The notes under the pieces were generated by a model. It saw nothing but the letters and a program-made list of their open reading frames with translations, had not been told where the DNA came from and did no database searches. This document shows, piece after piece, positions 1 to 8,717 of a DNA stretch of 64,000 nt. Every line of letters starts with the position of its first letter. Position 1 is the stretch's first letter. Made by a program: the position numbers and the translations under genes. Location of the stretch: assembly GCA_030123545.1 (NCBI GenBank), contig CP126124.1, positions 1,054,001-1,118,000 of the forward strand. The letters are read 5' to 3'. Origin of the DNA: Burkholderiaceae bacterium (GTDB lineage Bacteria > Pseudomonadota > Gammaproteobacteria > Burkholderiales > Burkholderiaceae_C).

Positions 1-3000
1 CGCCGCTCACCGTGACCTGGCGGGCATCGAGCGCGGCCTGGACCTGGCCCGAGACGGTGAAGTCGCGGTCGGCGCGCACGCTGGCGTGCAGGTGGTCGAG
101 CGCAATGGCCAGGCGGGCCTGGGCGCGCCCGTCGCGCCAACCCGCCTCGCCCGTGGCGCTGAGCGTGCCGCCGGCGTCATTCGCGCCGGGGCCGTGCAGG
201 CGCAACTCGTCGACGATCAGCCGCGTGCCGTCCAGCCGCGCGCGCAAGCGGCCCTGATCGAGCTGGAAGCCGTCGACCACCGAGCGCAGCGCCACGTCGT
301 CGGCGCTCAACTGGCCGCTGATGCGCGGCTGCTCGCGCGTGCCGGCGATGCGCACGTCGGCCGCCAGCGCGCCGCGCAGGCGCCAGCCCGGCGGCGCCAG
401 CGCCGACCACGCGGTGATCTGCGGCAGGCGGGCCTGCAACTGGCCGTCCAGCGGTGCGGTGGGTGCCCATTGCCAGGCGCTGCCGCCGTCGGCCCGGGGG
501 CTGCGCGAGAGCGTGGTGCGCAGGCGGGCATTCAGGTTGCCGGCTCTAGCGCTGTCCCATTGCGCTTGCAGTGTGAGCGCCGGGCCGTCGCTGGCCAGTT
601 GCAGCCGCGCCTGGCGCAGACCGGCGGGTACGCGGGTGCTGACGCCGGTCTCGGCATCGCGCGCCACCAGCGTCAGGTCGCCGCTGGCGCGCGCCAGCTC
701 GGCGCGCAGGCGCAGCGTGGAGCCGAGGTTCAAGTCCCACTGGCCGTCGAAGAGGAGTTGGCCTTCGATGCCGGCGTCGGCTAGGTTGGCGCCGGCCAGG
801 CGCTCGGCCCATTGCAGCGGCAGGCCGGTGATGCGGCCGGTGCTGCTCAGCGCGCCTGCGTGCCAGCGCGCCGGGCCCCAGGCCAATTGGGCTTGCGCGG
901 CGGGTTCGGGCGAACTCAGCGTGAGGGTGCCGGCACTGACGCTGAGCGGCCCGCTTGCGCGCGGCACGCCTTCGAGCGTGAAGGGCTGCGCGCTGGCCAG
1001 CCGCCAGGCGCCGTCCCCAAAGGCCGGGTCGCGCAGCCGGGCTTGCAGTTGCTTGATTTGCACGCGCCAGCTGGACGTGGCCAGCGTGGCCTTGGGCGTG
1101 ATGCGGGCCAGGTCGGCGCTGGCTTGCACATCGAACTGGCGCGCGCCCTGGCTCAGTTGGGCGCCGGCGGACAGTTGGGCCCGGGCCAGGCGGCCGTCCA
1201 GCTTCAGATCGACATCGCGCGCCTGCCACGGAGCGGCCTCGAGGGGGCGGCGCACTTGCAGGCTGGGCGCGTGGAGGCGCGCATGGACTTCGGGGTCGCG
1301 CCAGCCGCCCGCCCACCGGGCTTGCAGCGTGGCGCTGCCCTGGGCCCCGGCATCGTCGAGCAGCGGGCCGGCGCCGGGCAGCGTTTGCGCCCAGGTCAGC
1401 GCGCGGGCGGCGTCCTGCAGTTCGATCTGCAGCGTGCCGCCGCCGCGCGTGGCCTGCAGTTCGCCTTGCACCTTGCCTTGCAGGCCGGGCGCGGTGACCG
1501 TGATGTCGGCGCTGCCGCCGAGCCCGGATGGGCCGGCCAGGTGCAGCCGGGCGCGGCCGGCCGCTCGGGCGTCGTCGCTGCGCACATCGAGCTGCCGCAG
1601 GGTCAGCCAGCCATCGGCCCAGCGGCCGCGCGCGCTGGCACTGCGCAGGCGCAGGGCGGCGCTCAGCTTGCCGGCCGCTGCCTTGGCGCTGCCCGGCGCG
1701 CGCGCTTGCAGCCGGGCGTCGAAGTCGATGGCGGCGCCCTGGCCTTCGGCGCTGGCGGCGCCGTCCAGCGGCAGCGCGGCCAGTCGGGAGTGCAGGCGCG
1801 CGGGGTCGATGCCGGTGGCACGGGCCTCGATGCGCCAGCGCGCGCCGGCCGCGCCATCCCAGGTTCCGCTGGCCTGCAGCGTGCCGCCGCCCAGCTCGGC
1901 CTCGAGCGTGCGCACGGTGGCGGCGCGGCCCTGCCACGTGGCATCGGCGCGCAACGCCTCGACGGGCAGGCGCTGCCGGTCCCAGGGCCCGGCGTCGGCG
2001 TTGCGCAGATCGACGCGGATGGCCCAGCCTTGGGCACCGGGTGCGGGCGTCAGGTCGAACGTGCCGCTGAGCGCCGTGCGCGGCGCCTGGGGCCAGAAGG
2101 CGCCCACATCGAGCCCGGCCAGCTGCCCATGCGCCTCGGGCAGCGGCTGCGCGGCCCAGGGTGTGACGCGGGCGGTGGCGCGGGCAGCGGCACGGGTCAG
2201 TGGCGCCTTGTCGGCCGGCGTGCCGGCCGCATCGGCTGCGGGCAACGGAGGGACGGCGCCCGGGACGGCCTGCACCGCGGCCCAGGCTTGCAGCGCGGTC
2301 AGCGGACCGTGCAGGCGGGCTTGCAGCGTGACGGGCACGGCCGCTTCGGCGCCCGGCACCGGGGCCTGCAGTGCACCGGCCAGCGCGACATCGAGGCTAA
2401 GCGGCGCGTGCGCGCCCAGCGTGGCCCGCGCGCGGTAGCGGCCGGTCTCGAAGCGCGCCTGCTCGATGTCGAGCCGGTGCCGCGTGCCGTCGAAGGCGTA
2501 GCGCGCGACCAGATCGTGCAGCGTCCGGGCCGGCGGGCCGGCCCAGGCCAGCTCGCCGACGCGCAAGGCATCGATGCGGATGTTCAGCGGCAGCGCCAGC
2601 GCCGACGGCGGCGCGCCGGCCGACGCGTTCGCGGGGCGCTGGTCGGTCTGGTCGGCGATGACGATCCGGCGCGCCGACAACCGCTCGACATGCAGCGTGC
2701 GCCGCAGCAGATCGAGGGGCGTCCAGCGCAGCTCGGCATCGTCGATTTCGACGCGCAGCCCGTCCCGGCTCCACACCAGCCGCCGCACCGTGCCGCCGCC
2801 GCGCAGCGTGCCGCTGACCTGCTCGCTGGCCAGCGGCAGCCTGGCACCGGCCCAGCGCAGGACCTCGGCCAATGATCCTTCGGTGCCGGCCCAGACCCAG
2901 AGCAGCCCCACGGCCAGCACGAGCAGGACCAGCAGGCCGGCGGCTGCTGCCCGCGCCACGCGCCCAGCGCGCCGCGGCGGCTTGGATGAGCCGTTTTTTT

Positions 3001-3097
3001 TCGAGCCGGATTGGCCTTGCGTCAAGGTGGAGTCACCACTTTTAGCTATCGAATTGATAGTATCCGACGCGCCTGGATCGACCGGCGGAGAGGCCAT
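1..3097 (-). CDS. tamB: TamB-family translocation and assembly module protein, 3' end cut by window edge
   Basis: Inner-membrane-anchored partner of TamA that spans the periplasm and helps move proteins or lipids to the outer membrane. The minus frame from the ATG at 3097 stays open to base 1, so at least 1032 residues are present and the C-terminal DUF490/TamB domain lies outside the window. A basic stretch near residues 33-40 (KPPRR) is followed by one hydrophobic segment (about residues 45-65), then long repetitive beta-rich sequence. The start overlaps the tamA stop by one base (TGATG), so the two genes are translationally coupled. The cytoplasmic N-terminal tail is unusually long and carries a palindrome-derived peptide (INSIAK) and an A8 tract (T8 on the plus strand at 2994-3001). 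Family assignment is by context with tamA plus sequence character. Confidence 0.85.
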   Translation of the reverse strand, partial: MASPPVDPGASDTINSIAKSGDSTLTQGQSGSKKNGSSKPPRRAGRVARAAAAGLLVLLVLAVGLLWVWAGTEGSLAEVLRWAGARLPLASEQVSGTLRGGGTVRRLVWSRDGLRVEIDDAELRWTPLDLLRRTLHVERLSARRIVIADQTDQRPANASAGAPPSALALPLNIRIDALRVGELAWAGPPARTLHDLVARYAFDGTRHRLDIEQARFETGRYRARATLGAHAPLSLDVALAGALQAPVPGAEAAVPVTLQARLHGPLTALQAWAAVQAVPGAVPPLPAADAAGTPADKAPLTRAAARATARVTPWAAQPLPEAHGQLAGLDVGAFWPQAPRTALSGTFDLTPAPGAQGWAIRVDLRNADAGPWDRQRLPVEALRADATWQGRAATVRTLEAELGGGTLQASGTWDGAAGARWRIEARATGIDPARLHSRLAALPLDGAASAEGQGAAIDFDARLQARAPGSAKAAAGKLSAALRLRSASARGRWADGWLTLRQLDVRSDDARAAGRARLHLAGPSGLGGSADITVTAPGLQGKVQGELQATRGGGTLQIELQDAARALTWAQTLPGAGPLLDDAGAQGSATLQARWAGGWRDPEVHARLHAPSLQVRRPLEAAPWQARDVDLKLDGRLARAQLSAGAQLSQGARQFDVQASADLARITPKATLATSSWRVQIKQLQARLRDPAFGDGAWRLASAQPFTLEGVPRASGPLSVSAGTLTLSSPEPAAQAQLAWGPARWHAGALSSTGRITGLPLQWAERLAGANLADAGIEGQLLFDGQWDLNLGSTLRLRAELARASGDLTLVARDAETGVSTRVPAGLRQARLQLASDGPALTLQAQWDSARAGNLNARLRTTLSRSPRADGGSAWQWAPTAPLDGQLQARLPQITAWSALAPPGWRLRGALAADVRIAGTREQPRISGQLSADDVALRSVVDGFQLDQGRLRARLDGTRLIVDELRLHGPGANDAGGTLSATGEAGWRDGRAQARLAIALDHLHASVRADRDFTVSGQVQAALDARQVTVSG
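3046..3060. repeat. CTATC-GAATT-GATAG palindrome inside tamB
   Basis: Five-base inverted arms (3046-3050 and 3056-3060) around a 5-base loop, AT-rich in a GC-rich gene. It encodes INSIA in tamB. Same type as the palindromes at 16365 and 34837. Confidence 0.6.
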
Positions 3098-4959
3098 CAG
3101 AAGTTGAACCCCACGCGCATGTGCAGCCGTACCTGCTTCGATTGCAGGCCGTAGGCGACGTCCAGCTCCATCGGGCCGACGGGGGTGATCAGTCGCACGC
3201 CGGTGCCCACGCCCCAGTTGGCGCTCAGGTCGCTGACGTGGTTGGCCACGCCGCCGACGTCGATGAACAGCGTGTGCTCCAGCAGACCGGGATAGCGCTG
3301 CTGCAGGATGGGGCGCTGCCACTCGACGCTGCCCACGGCCAGGTAGCGGCCGGGGCCGACCCAGTCGCCCCCCAGCGGAATGCCGATGCTGCGGTAGGCG
3401 TAGCCGCGCACCGTGGTGTCGCCCCCGGTGCGAAAGAGCGCCGTGGCGGGCAGGCGCGCCTGCCATGCGCCGATGACGGCGCCCAGCTCGCTGCGCAGCG
3501 CCAGCCGGCTGCCGCCGTCGCCCACCGGCACGATGCCCAGCCAGCGCCCGGTCAGCCGCACGAAGGGCTGGCGCGGACCGATGGTGGTCACGCCCGCGCC
3601 CGCTTCGCCGCTCAGGCCGAAGCCGCGCGTGGGCATCGGCAGCGCATCGAAGTAGCGCCCGGTCCACGCGTAGTTGAGGCTGACGGCCGCGCCGTCGCCC
3701 ACCAGCGCGGCGGGCGCGACCACGCTGGCGGCGCCGGTGACGTCGGCGTGCTCGTACTGCAGGTAGACGTTGCGGTCGTACCTGGGCCCGGCCTGCATGC
3801 GGCCGGCGCGCAGGGTCTGCGAGGTGGTGACGAGCGCGCCGTCGTCCTGCCGCATGTCACGCGCGAAAAGCGCGGTGTGCCAGTGGTCGGCATCCGGCAG
3901 CGAGCTGAGTTCGAGCTGCGCCAGCGGCGTCTTGGGGTCGATCTGCAGCGTGGTGTCGCTGCGCCAGGAGGTGCCGAAAACGGTGTTGTCGCGGTGCTCC
4001 AGCGACAGGCGCGGGCCGCTGTCGGTGCTGTAGCCCACGCCGAACTGGAGCTTGTGGCGCTTGGCTTCGGTGACGGTGTAGGTGACCGGCGCCGCGGCGG
4101 GGTCGCCTTCGGGGTCGATGGCGATGTAGGCCGAGTCGTAATAGCCGCTGGCGGCCAGGCGCTGCTGGGCGTCGACCAGCTTTTTCTGGTCGTACGCATC
4201 GCCCGGCTCGAGCCACGACAGGCGCTCGGCCAGCGCGGCCGGGTAGCGGTGCGCGCCCAGCACGGTGGCCGCGCCCAGGCGAAACAGCGGTCCCGAATCG
4301 AGCTGCACGTGCAGCCGCGCGCGCGCCTGCGCTGCGTCGATGTCGGCGCGGCTGGCGGCGATGCGTCCGCGCGGGTAGCGCTGGGCCAGCAGGGCGCGCA
4401 GCGCGTCCGTCTTGGCCTGTGACCAGCGCTGTTGCGTGAAGCGCCGGCCGGGTTCGAGGCGCCAGCCGTCGGTGATGGCCGTGCGCTGGGCGGAGGCGCC
4501 GGCATCGCGCGCGATGTCGCCTTCGAAGCCGATGTCGACGTCGGCCACGGTGGTGGCCGGGCCGGGCGTGATGGCGATCACCATCGTCGGCCTGCCTTGC
4601 GGGTCGGCCTCGCGCCGCAGCGTCACCTGGGGGCTGAAATAGCCCTCGGTGGCCAGCAGCCGGCGCGCGTCGCGCTCGGCCAGCGCCATCAGGCGCCGGG
4701 CTTCGTTGTCGTCCAGGTCGGTCAGCGCCTGGTACTGGCGCAGCAGGGTGTGGCGCTCGATCAGCTCGCGCAGGCTCTTGTCCTGGGCTTCCACGCGGAT
4801 GTCGAACGCAGCGGCGCCGGTGGGCGCCCCGTTGCCCGGCGCGGCGGGCGAATCGACGCCCTCACCCAGGCTGGCGCAGCCGGGCAGGGCCAGCAACAGC
4901 AGCCCGGCCAGCGCAAGGGCGCAGGGCCGGCGGAGGGTCCATTGAATCCAGCTTGGCAC
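3097..4959 (-). CDS. tamA: TamA autotransporter assembly outer-membrane protein (Omp85 family)
   Basis: Omp85-type outer-membrane barrel that works with TamB. The 620-residue protein starts with a signal sequence ending in LPGC, a lipobox-like site, so the N-terminus may be lipidated. POTRA-type sequence fills roughly residues 50-290. A beta-barrel follows and ends in the typical aromatic terminus (VGFNF). The RGY motif (TTVRGYAYRS) in the barrel is the Omp85 lid-loop signature. It is the first gene of a tamA-tamB operon, with the tamB ATG overlapping its stop. The start at 4959 gives a complete signal peptide. A lipobox is not typical of E. coli TamA but is seen in some beta-proteobacterial homologues; treat lipidation as inference. 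Confidence 0.9.
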   Translation of the reverse strand: MPSWIQWTLRRPCALALAGLLLLALPGCASLGEGVDSPAAPGNGAPTGAAAFDIRVEAQDKSLRELIERHTLLRQYQALTDLDDNEARRLMALAERDARRLLATEGYFSPQVTLRREADPQGRPTMVIAITPGPATTVADVDIGFEGDIARDAGASAQRTAITDGWRLEPGRRFTQQRWSQAKTDALRALLAQRYPRGRIAASRADIDAAQARARLHVQLDSGPLFRLGAATVLGAHRYPAALAERLSWLEPGDAYDQKKLVDAQQRLAASGYYDSAYIAIDPEGDPAAAPVTYTVTEAKRHKLQFGVGYSTDSGPRLSLEHRDNTVFGTSWRSDTTLQIDPKTPLAQLELSSLPDADHWHTALFARDMRQDDGALVTTSQTLRAGRMQAGPRYDRNVYLQYEHADVTGAASVVAPAALVGDGAAVSLNYAWTGRYFDALPMPTRGFGLSGEAGAGVTTIGPRQPFVRLTGRWLGIVPVGDGGSRLALRSELGAVIGAWQARLPATALFRTGGDTTVRGYAYRSIGIPLGGDWVGPGRYLAVGSVEWQRPILQQRYPGLLEHTLFIDVGGVANHVSDLSANWGVGTGVRLITPVGPMELDVAYGLQSKQVRLHMRVGFNF

Positions 4960-5039
4960 CGGCCCAGTCTATGCGGCGCGCCAGCACTGCAGCCAGCACT
5001 ACGAATTGAAACGTCCTGGATACGCCCCAGTTCCGATGG

Positions 5040-5150
5040 TGAGAGCGCGCCCATGCACCAGCAGTATTTGGGACTGCCTTGGCTTCGAAGAGTTGCTGGA
5101 AGTCGCTCCAGAGGTCGGCGGTGGCTTCCTTGATTTCGAGCTTGGGAGCC
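5040..5150 (-). pseudogene. Remnant of a GNAT-family acetyltransferase, frameshifted
   Basis: The minus strand reads KLEIKEATADLWSDFQQLFEAK, and after a one-base shift at about 5078 reads GSPKYCWCM. That pair of segments is the N-terminal signature of a GNAT subgroup (typical form: REATADxWDDFxxLFExxGxPKYCWCM). A stop lies just upstream and the homology ends after CMGALS, so no start and no acetyl-CoA-binding core remain. It sits between tamA and another decayed gene, in a region that looks like accessory DNA beside a tRNA. Assignment rests on motif memory, not alignment. Confidence 0.55.
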
Positions 5151-5204
5151 GGACCACGCTATGCGATGGTGATGCCTCGTGAACCAGGCCGTATCGCGAA
5201 GCGG

Positions 5205-5738
5205 CTACGCCGCTGCAAGTCGCAGCTCTTTCGTGGACACGGCCTTGACTCGCGGGCCGAAGCTCGTGATGTGGGTCAGCGTCGCGTTGTGATGCGCGAT
5301 GACTTGCTGCGGTGACAGCGCCTCGTTCCCCGCCGACGTATGGGCGTCGGCCACCAGCACCACGGGGTACCCGAGCGCCAACGCCTTGCGCGTGGTCGTA
5401 TCGACGCAAAACTCGGTATGCATGCCGCAGACGACGACCCGCTGAACCTGCCGCTCTTCGAGCAGCGATTGAAGGTCGGTGCGAAGAAAGGAGTCGGGTG
5501 TCGTCTTTCGAACCCGCAGGTCAGACGGCCGGACCTCAAGCCCCGTCGCCAACTGCCACGCGGGCGAGCCATGCTCCAGGTACCCCGGCCCCGATTCGTG
5601 CTGAATGAAGATCACCGGCGCTCCGGCCGATCTGGCCTGGCGCGCAACAAAGTTAATGCGGTCGACGGTGCCGGCGCAATCGTGCGCGGCGTTAGGGCCG
5701 ACGCAGAGGCCTTACTGGTGCAGTGATGCCAGCGTCAT
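5205..5738 (-). pseudogene. Decayed isochorismatase-like cysteine hydrolase
   Basis: The open part (from 5711 down to 5205) reads as an isochorismatase-fold hydrolase: GLCVGPNAAHD, then GAPVIFIQHES, the catalytic-type lysine region VRKTTPDSF, and GMHTEFCVDTT with the nucleophile cysteine. The natural start is broken. A plausible ATG at 5738 gives only MTLASLHQ before a TAA at 5714-5712, after which the homologous frame continues. The first beta strand, which normally carries the catalytic Asp (IDMQ), is shortened and lacks it. A GTG at 5615 could give a 136-residue product, but it would lack the Asp. I read this as an inactive remnant. Confidence 0.65.
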
Positions 5739-5831
5739 GTGCTCTTCACCCTGCAATTGCGCGTATCGCGTTCCCATCTGTGCAACTTACCCGATCGGCG
5801 GATGTTGCACTTCGGAGTTGAGATCGCCCCC

Positions 5832-6710
5832 TTAATCCAGTCGGACAACCATGCGCCCGCCCTCATCGGTGATGGTGTAGGAATATCGATAGCCGTTGCA
5901 CGTAATTCCGAAACCAGTTTTCGTGAGGAGTTGCCTCATCGAGCTGATCGAATCGCATCTGTATTGGGCCATCTGGATTGCCAATTGCGCCTCTGCTTGC
6001 ACCTGCGGATTCTCTTCCGGACGCCCCTTGGCCGCGTCAGCGCGCTGAGCTTCAAGCGTGCGCCGCTGAGCCACCAGATTCTGATACTCAGCAGCCTTGC
6101 TGACTGCATTTGAATCCGTTGGATCGAGGTTTGCGATTTCTGAGTAGATTTGCCCGGAGCGCTCACCGGGCGGAGCCTGCTTGATTTCCTCTCGCAGCAA
6201 GGCAAGCCTTACAGCAGTCCTAAGACGAACAAGGTCCGGGTCACCCACGGTGGGAAATTTTGTCAATAGCTGCCAAGCACCGGGAGCATCGCCAGCGTCA
6301 AACCTCTTTTGCGCTTCGCTAAGGACGATCAGCTTATTTGCTTTGAATTCCGCAGCCTGTGCGTCCCTCTTTTCTACCACCCGTTTCTGCATGTCGAGTT
6401 GCGCCTGCCTTTCCCGCTGCGCCTGCTGTTTGACCTGCTGATCAGCACTGACAATCGCCCCAGACATGGCCAGCGCCAGAGAGATACACCCGATGAGCCA
6501 GCCTGGTACGGTGCGCTCTGACGCTCGCGTGAGATACGCCCACAACGGCGGCAAGCAGACAACGCCAGCCAATATCACCAGCGGGGCTCCCTTCCAAAGA
6601 CCGCCGATCAGTGCTCGCGTGCCTCCGTAGAGCAAAAAAAGACTGGCGATCCACGCGAGAATCGTCCATCCAAGAGCTTTCCACTCAACTGTATATTTTT
6701 TTTCTTGCAT
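5832..6710 (-). CDS. Unrecognised membrane protein with long coiled-coil-like region
   Basis: A 292-residue protein I cannot assign. Three hydrophobic stretches lie in the first 110 residues (around ALGWTILAWIASLFLLYGG, LVILAGVVCLPPLWAYL and WLIGCISLALAMSGAIV). A Gln/Lys/Arg/Glu-rich helical stretch follows (about 110-160) and then a soluble C-terminal part with two cysteines. The ATG at 6710 has an AGAGG upstream, and a longer frame would run into the tRNA, so this start is preferred. Base composition is clearly lower in GC (about 53 percent in a sampled line) than the flanks, which suggests acquisition beside the tRNA-Arg gene. Confidence 0.7.
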   Translation of the reverse strand: MQEKKYTVEWKALGWTILAWIASLFLLYGGTRALIGGLWKGAPLVILAGVVCLPPLWAYLTRASERTVPGWLIGCISLALAMSGAIVSADQQVKQQAQRERQAQLDMQKRVVEKRDAQAAEFKANKLIVLSEAQKRFDAGDAPGAWQLLTKFPTVGDPDLVRLRTAVRLALLREEIKQAPPGERSGQIYSEIANLDPTDSNAVSKAAEYQNLVAQRRTLEAQRADAAKGRPEENPQVQAEAQLAIQMAQYRCDSISSMRQLLTKTGFGITCNGYRYSYTITDEGGRMVVRLD

Positions 6711-6805
6711 GCTCGCGCCTCTCTTTTTCGGTGTAAACACAAAGTGATTGCCAGGCCATTGGCGAATGCCGAGCGCCAATGAGGACGCGACGCTCCTTAC
6801 CCCCT

Positions 6806-6880
6806 TGGCGCCCCCGGCGGGAATCGAACCCACATCTAGCGCTTAGGAGGCGCTCGTTCTATCCATTGAACTACGGCGGC
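6806..6880 (-). tRNA. tRNA-Arg (anticodon CCT), CCA encoded
   Basis: The minus strand folds as a tRNA. The anticodon arm is AGCGC-CTCCTAA-GCGCT, with anticodon CCT reading AGG. The T-arm is GTGGG-TTCGATT-CCCGC, the discriminator is G, and CCA is encoded at 6808-6806. The acceptor stem has one mismatch: G at position 4 (base 6877) faces G at position 69 (base 6813), where a C would pair. Otherwise it is standard. Confidence 0.93.
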
Positions 6881-6897
6881 GGCTTGTGCCGAGCATT

Positions 6898-8103
6898 CTA
6901 TTTGCTGAGCAGCCGCATCGCGTCTTCCAGGCCCTTCAGCGTCAGCGGGAACATACGCTGATTCATCAGCTGCTGGATCACCGCGATGCTCTGGCGGTAC
7001 TGCCACACGCCGTGCGGTTCGGGGTTGATCCAGGCGAACTTCGGGAACGCGTGCGTGAGGCGCATCAGCCATTCGGCGCCGGCCTCTTCGTTGTTGTATT
7101 CGACGCTGCCGCCGGGCTGCAGGATCTCGTAGGGGCTCATCGTCGCGTCGCCGACGAAGATCAGCTTGTAGTCCTTGTTGTACTTGCGGATGATGTCCCA
7201 GGTCGGGAACTTCTCCGAGAAGCGCCGCCGGTTGTTCTTCCACATGAAGTCGTAGACGCAGTTGTGGAAGTAGTAGAACTCCAGGTGCTTGAGCTCGGTC
7301 TTGGTCGCCGAGAACAATTCTTCGACGCGCTGGATGTGCTCGTCCATCGTGCCGCCGACGTCCATCAGCAGCAGCACTTTCACGTTGTTGTGGCGCTCGG
7401 GGCGCATGCGGATGTCGAGCCAGCCGGCGTTGGCGGCCGTCTTGCTGATGGTCTCGTCCAGGTCGAGCTCGTCTTCGTGCCCTTCGCGCGCGAACTTGCG
7501 CAGGCGCCGCAGCGCCACCTTGATGTTGCGCGTGCCCAGTTCCTGGCTGTCGTCGTAGTCCTTGTACGCGCGCTGGTCCCAGACCTTGACCGCGCTTCGG
7601 TTGCGGCCCTTGTCCTGTCCGATGCGGATGCCCTGCGGGTTGTAGCCATACGCGCCGAACGGGCTGGTGCCGCCGGTGCCGATCCATTTGCTGCCGCCCT
7701 CGTGCCGCTCCTTCTGCTCTTCGAAGCGCTTCTTGAGCGTCTCCATCAACTCGTCCCAGCCCATCTTCTCGATCTTGGCCTTCTCCTCGGGGCTGAGGTC
7801 GCGCTCGAGGTTCTTGCGCAGCCATTCGAGCGGGATGTCCTTCGTGAAGTCGGCGATCAGCTCGACCCCTTTGAAGTACGCGGCGAACGCGCGGTCGAAC
7901 TTGTCGTAGTGCTTCTCGTCCTTCACCAGCGCGGTGCGCGAGAGGTAGTAGAAATCGTCGATGCTGTAGCCGCCGCCATGGCCGTCGTCGTTAGCGACCG
8001 GGCCGACCACGCCCTGCTGCAGCGCTTCCAGCAGCGCGAGGTATTCCTTGACCGACACCGGCAGCTTGGCCGAACGCAGTGTGTAGAAGAAGTCGATCAG
8101 CAT
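6898..8103 (-). CDS. VWA-domain protein, CoxE-like, partner of MoxR ATPase
   Basis: A 401-residue protein with a C-terminal von Willebrand factor A-like domain. The metal-site motif is degenerate (LLLMDVGGTMDEH near residues 237-249, where a canonical MIDAS reads DxSxS). VWA/CoxE proteins act with MoxR AAA+ ATPases in maturation or metal insertion into target complexes. Here the MoxR gene lies upstream in the same operon, separated by a GNAT gene. The stop lies 18 bases from the tRNA-Arg 5' end. The client complex is not evident from the window. Confidence 0.85.
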   Translation of the reverse strand: MLIDFFYTLRSAKLPVSVKEYLALLEALQQGVVGPVANDDGHGGGYSIDDFYYLSRTALVKDEKHYDKFDRAFAAYFKGVELIADFTKDIPLEWLRKNLERDLSPEEKAKIEKMGWDELMETLKKRFEEQKERHEGGSKWIGTGGTSPFGAYGYNPQGIRIGQDKGRNRSAVKVWDQRAYKDYDDSQELGTRNIKVALRRLRKFAREGHEDELDLDETISKTAANAGWLDIRMRPERHNNVKVLLLMDVGGTMDEHIQRVEELFSATKTELKHLEFYYFHNCVYDFMWKNNRRRFSEKFPTWDIIRKYNKDYKLIFVGDATMSPYEILQPGGSVEYNNEEAGAEWLMRLTHAFPKFAWINPEPHGVWQYRQSIAVIQQLMNQRMFPLTLKGLEDAMRLLSK

Positions 8104-8116
8104 CGCGGCGCTCCTT

Positions 8117-8713
8117 TCAGGATCGCGGCTTGTCCAGCAGATACAAGAGCTGCGCTTTCACCTCGGGCCATTCGCCGGATCGCAGGCTGTACATCACGGT
8201 GTCGCGGATCGTGCCGTCGCGGCGCAGCGCGTGGCCGCGGATCACGCCGTCACGTCGAGCGCCGAGCCGCTCGATCGCGCGCTGCGACGCATGGTTGAAG
8301 TTGTCGGTGCGCCAGCCGACCACGTGGCATTGCAGCGTCTCGAACGCATGCGTGAGCAGCAGCAGCTTCGCGGTGGTGTTGACATGGGTGCGCTGGCAGC
8401 GCCGTGCGTACCAGGTCCAGCCGATCTCGACGCGGCGCACCGCCGGCACGATGTCGTGGTAGCTGGTGCTGCCCAGCACCGCGCCGTCGTTCGTATCGAG
8501 CACCGCGAACGGAAAGCGGCTGCCGGCCTCGCGCATCGCCAGCGCCTCCTCGATATAAGCGCGGGTCTTCTCGGGCTCCGGCACCGAGGTGACGCGGATC
8601 TTCCACAGCTCGCCATCGGCCGCCGCGGCGCGCAGGCCGTCCTCGTGCGCCAGCGCCAGCGGCACCAGCCGCACGCCACGCGCCTCCAACGTGACCGGTT
8701 CGACGAAAGCCAT
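8117..8713 (-). CDS. GNAT-family N-acetyltransferase (RimJ/RimL type)
   Basis: A 198-residue acetyltransferase of the RimJ/RimL-like group that acetylates protein N-termini or small amines. The core reads ALGARRDG with the preceding NFNHASQRAIERLGA, the conserved acetyl-CoA pyrophosphate and helix region of this subgroup. It is 4 bases downstream of the MoxR stop and 13 bases upstream of the VWA gene, so it is part of the operon. The substrate is unknown; the gene may simply travel with the MoxR/VWA pair. Confidence 0.85.
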   Translation of the reverse strand: MAFVEPVTLEARGVRLVPLALAHEDGLRAAAADGELWKIRVTSVPEPEKTRAYIEEALAMREAGSRFPFAVLDTNDGAVLGSTSYHDIVPAVRRVEIGWTWYARRCQRTHVNTTAKLLLLTHAFETLQCHVVGWRTDNFNHASQRAIERLGARRDGVIRGHALRRDGTIRDTVMYSLRSGEWPEVKAQLLYLLDKPRS

Positions 8714-8717
8714 TCGA

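Noticed and set aside
321..2438. 705-residue plus-strand reading frame
   Set aside because: Antisense shadow of tamB caused by high GC3. No recognisable motif, Arg/Ser/Ala-rich; the minus frame continues from the tamA operon.
5205..5615. Intact 136-residue isochorismatase starting at a GTG
   Set aside because: The homologous frame continues upstream to a TAA at 5714, and the catalytic Asp strand is missing, so I treat it as a remnant.
6806..6880. tRNA-Arg as an attachment site with a duplicated 3' end
   Set aside because: No second copy of the tRNA 3' end was found elsewhere in the window, and no integrase is present.
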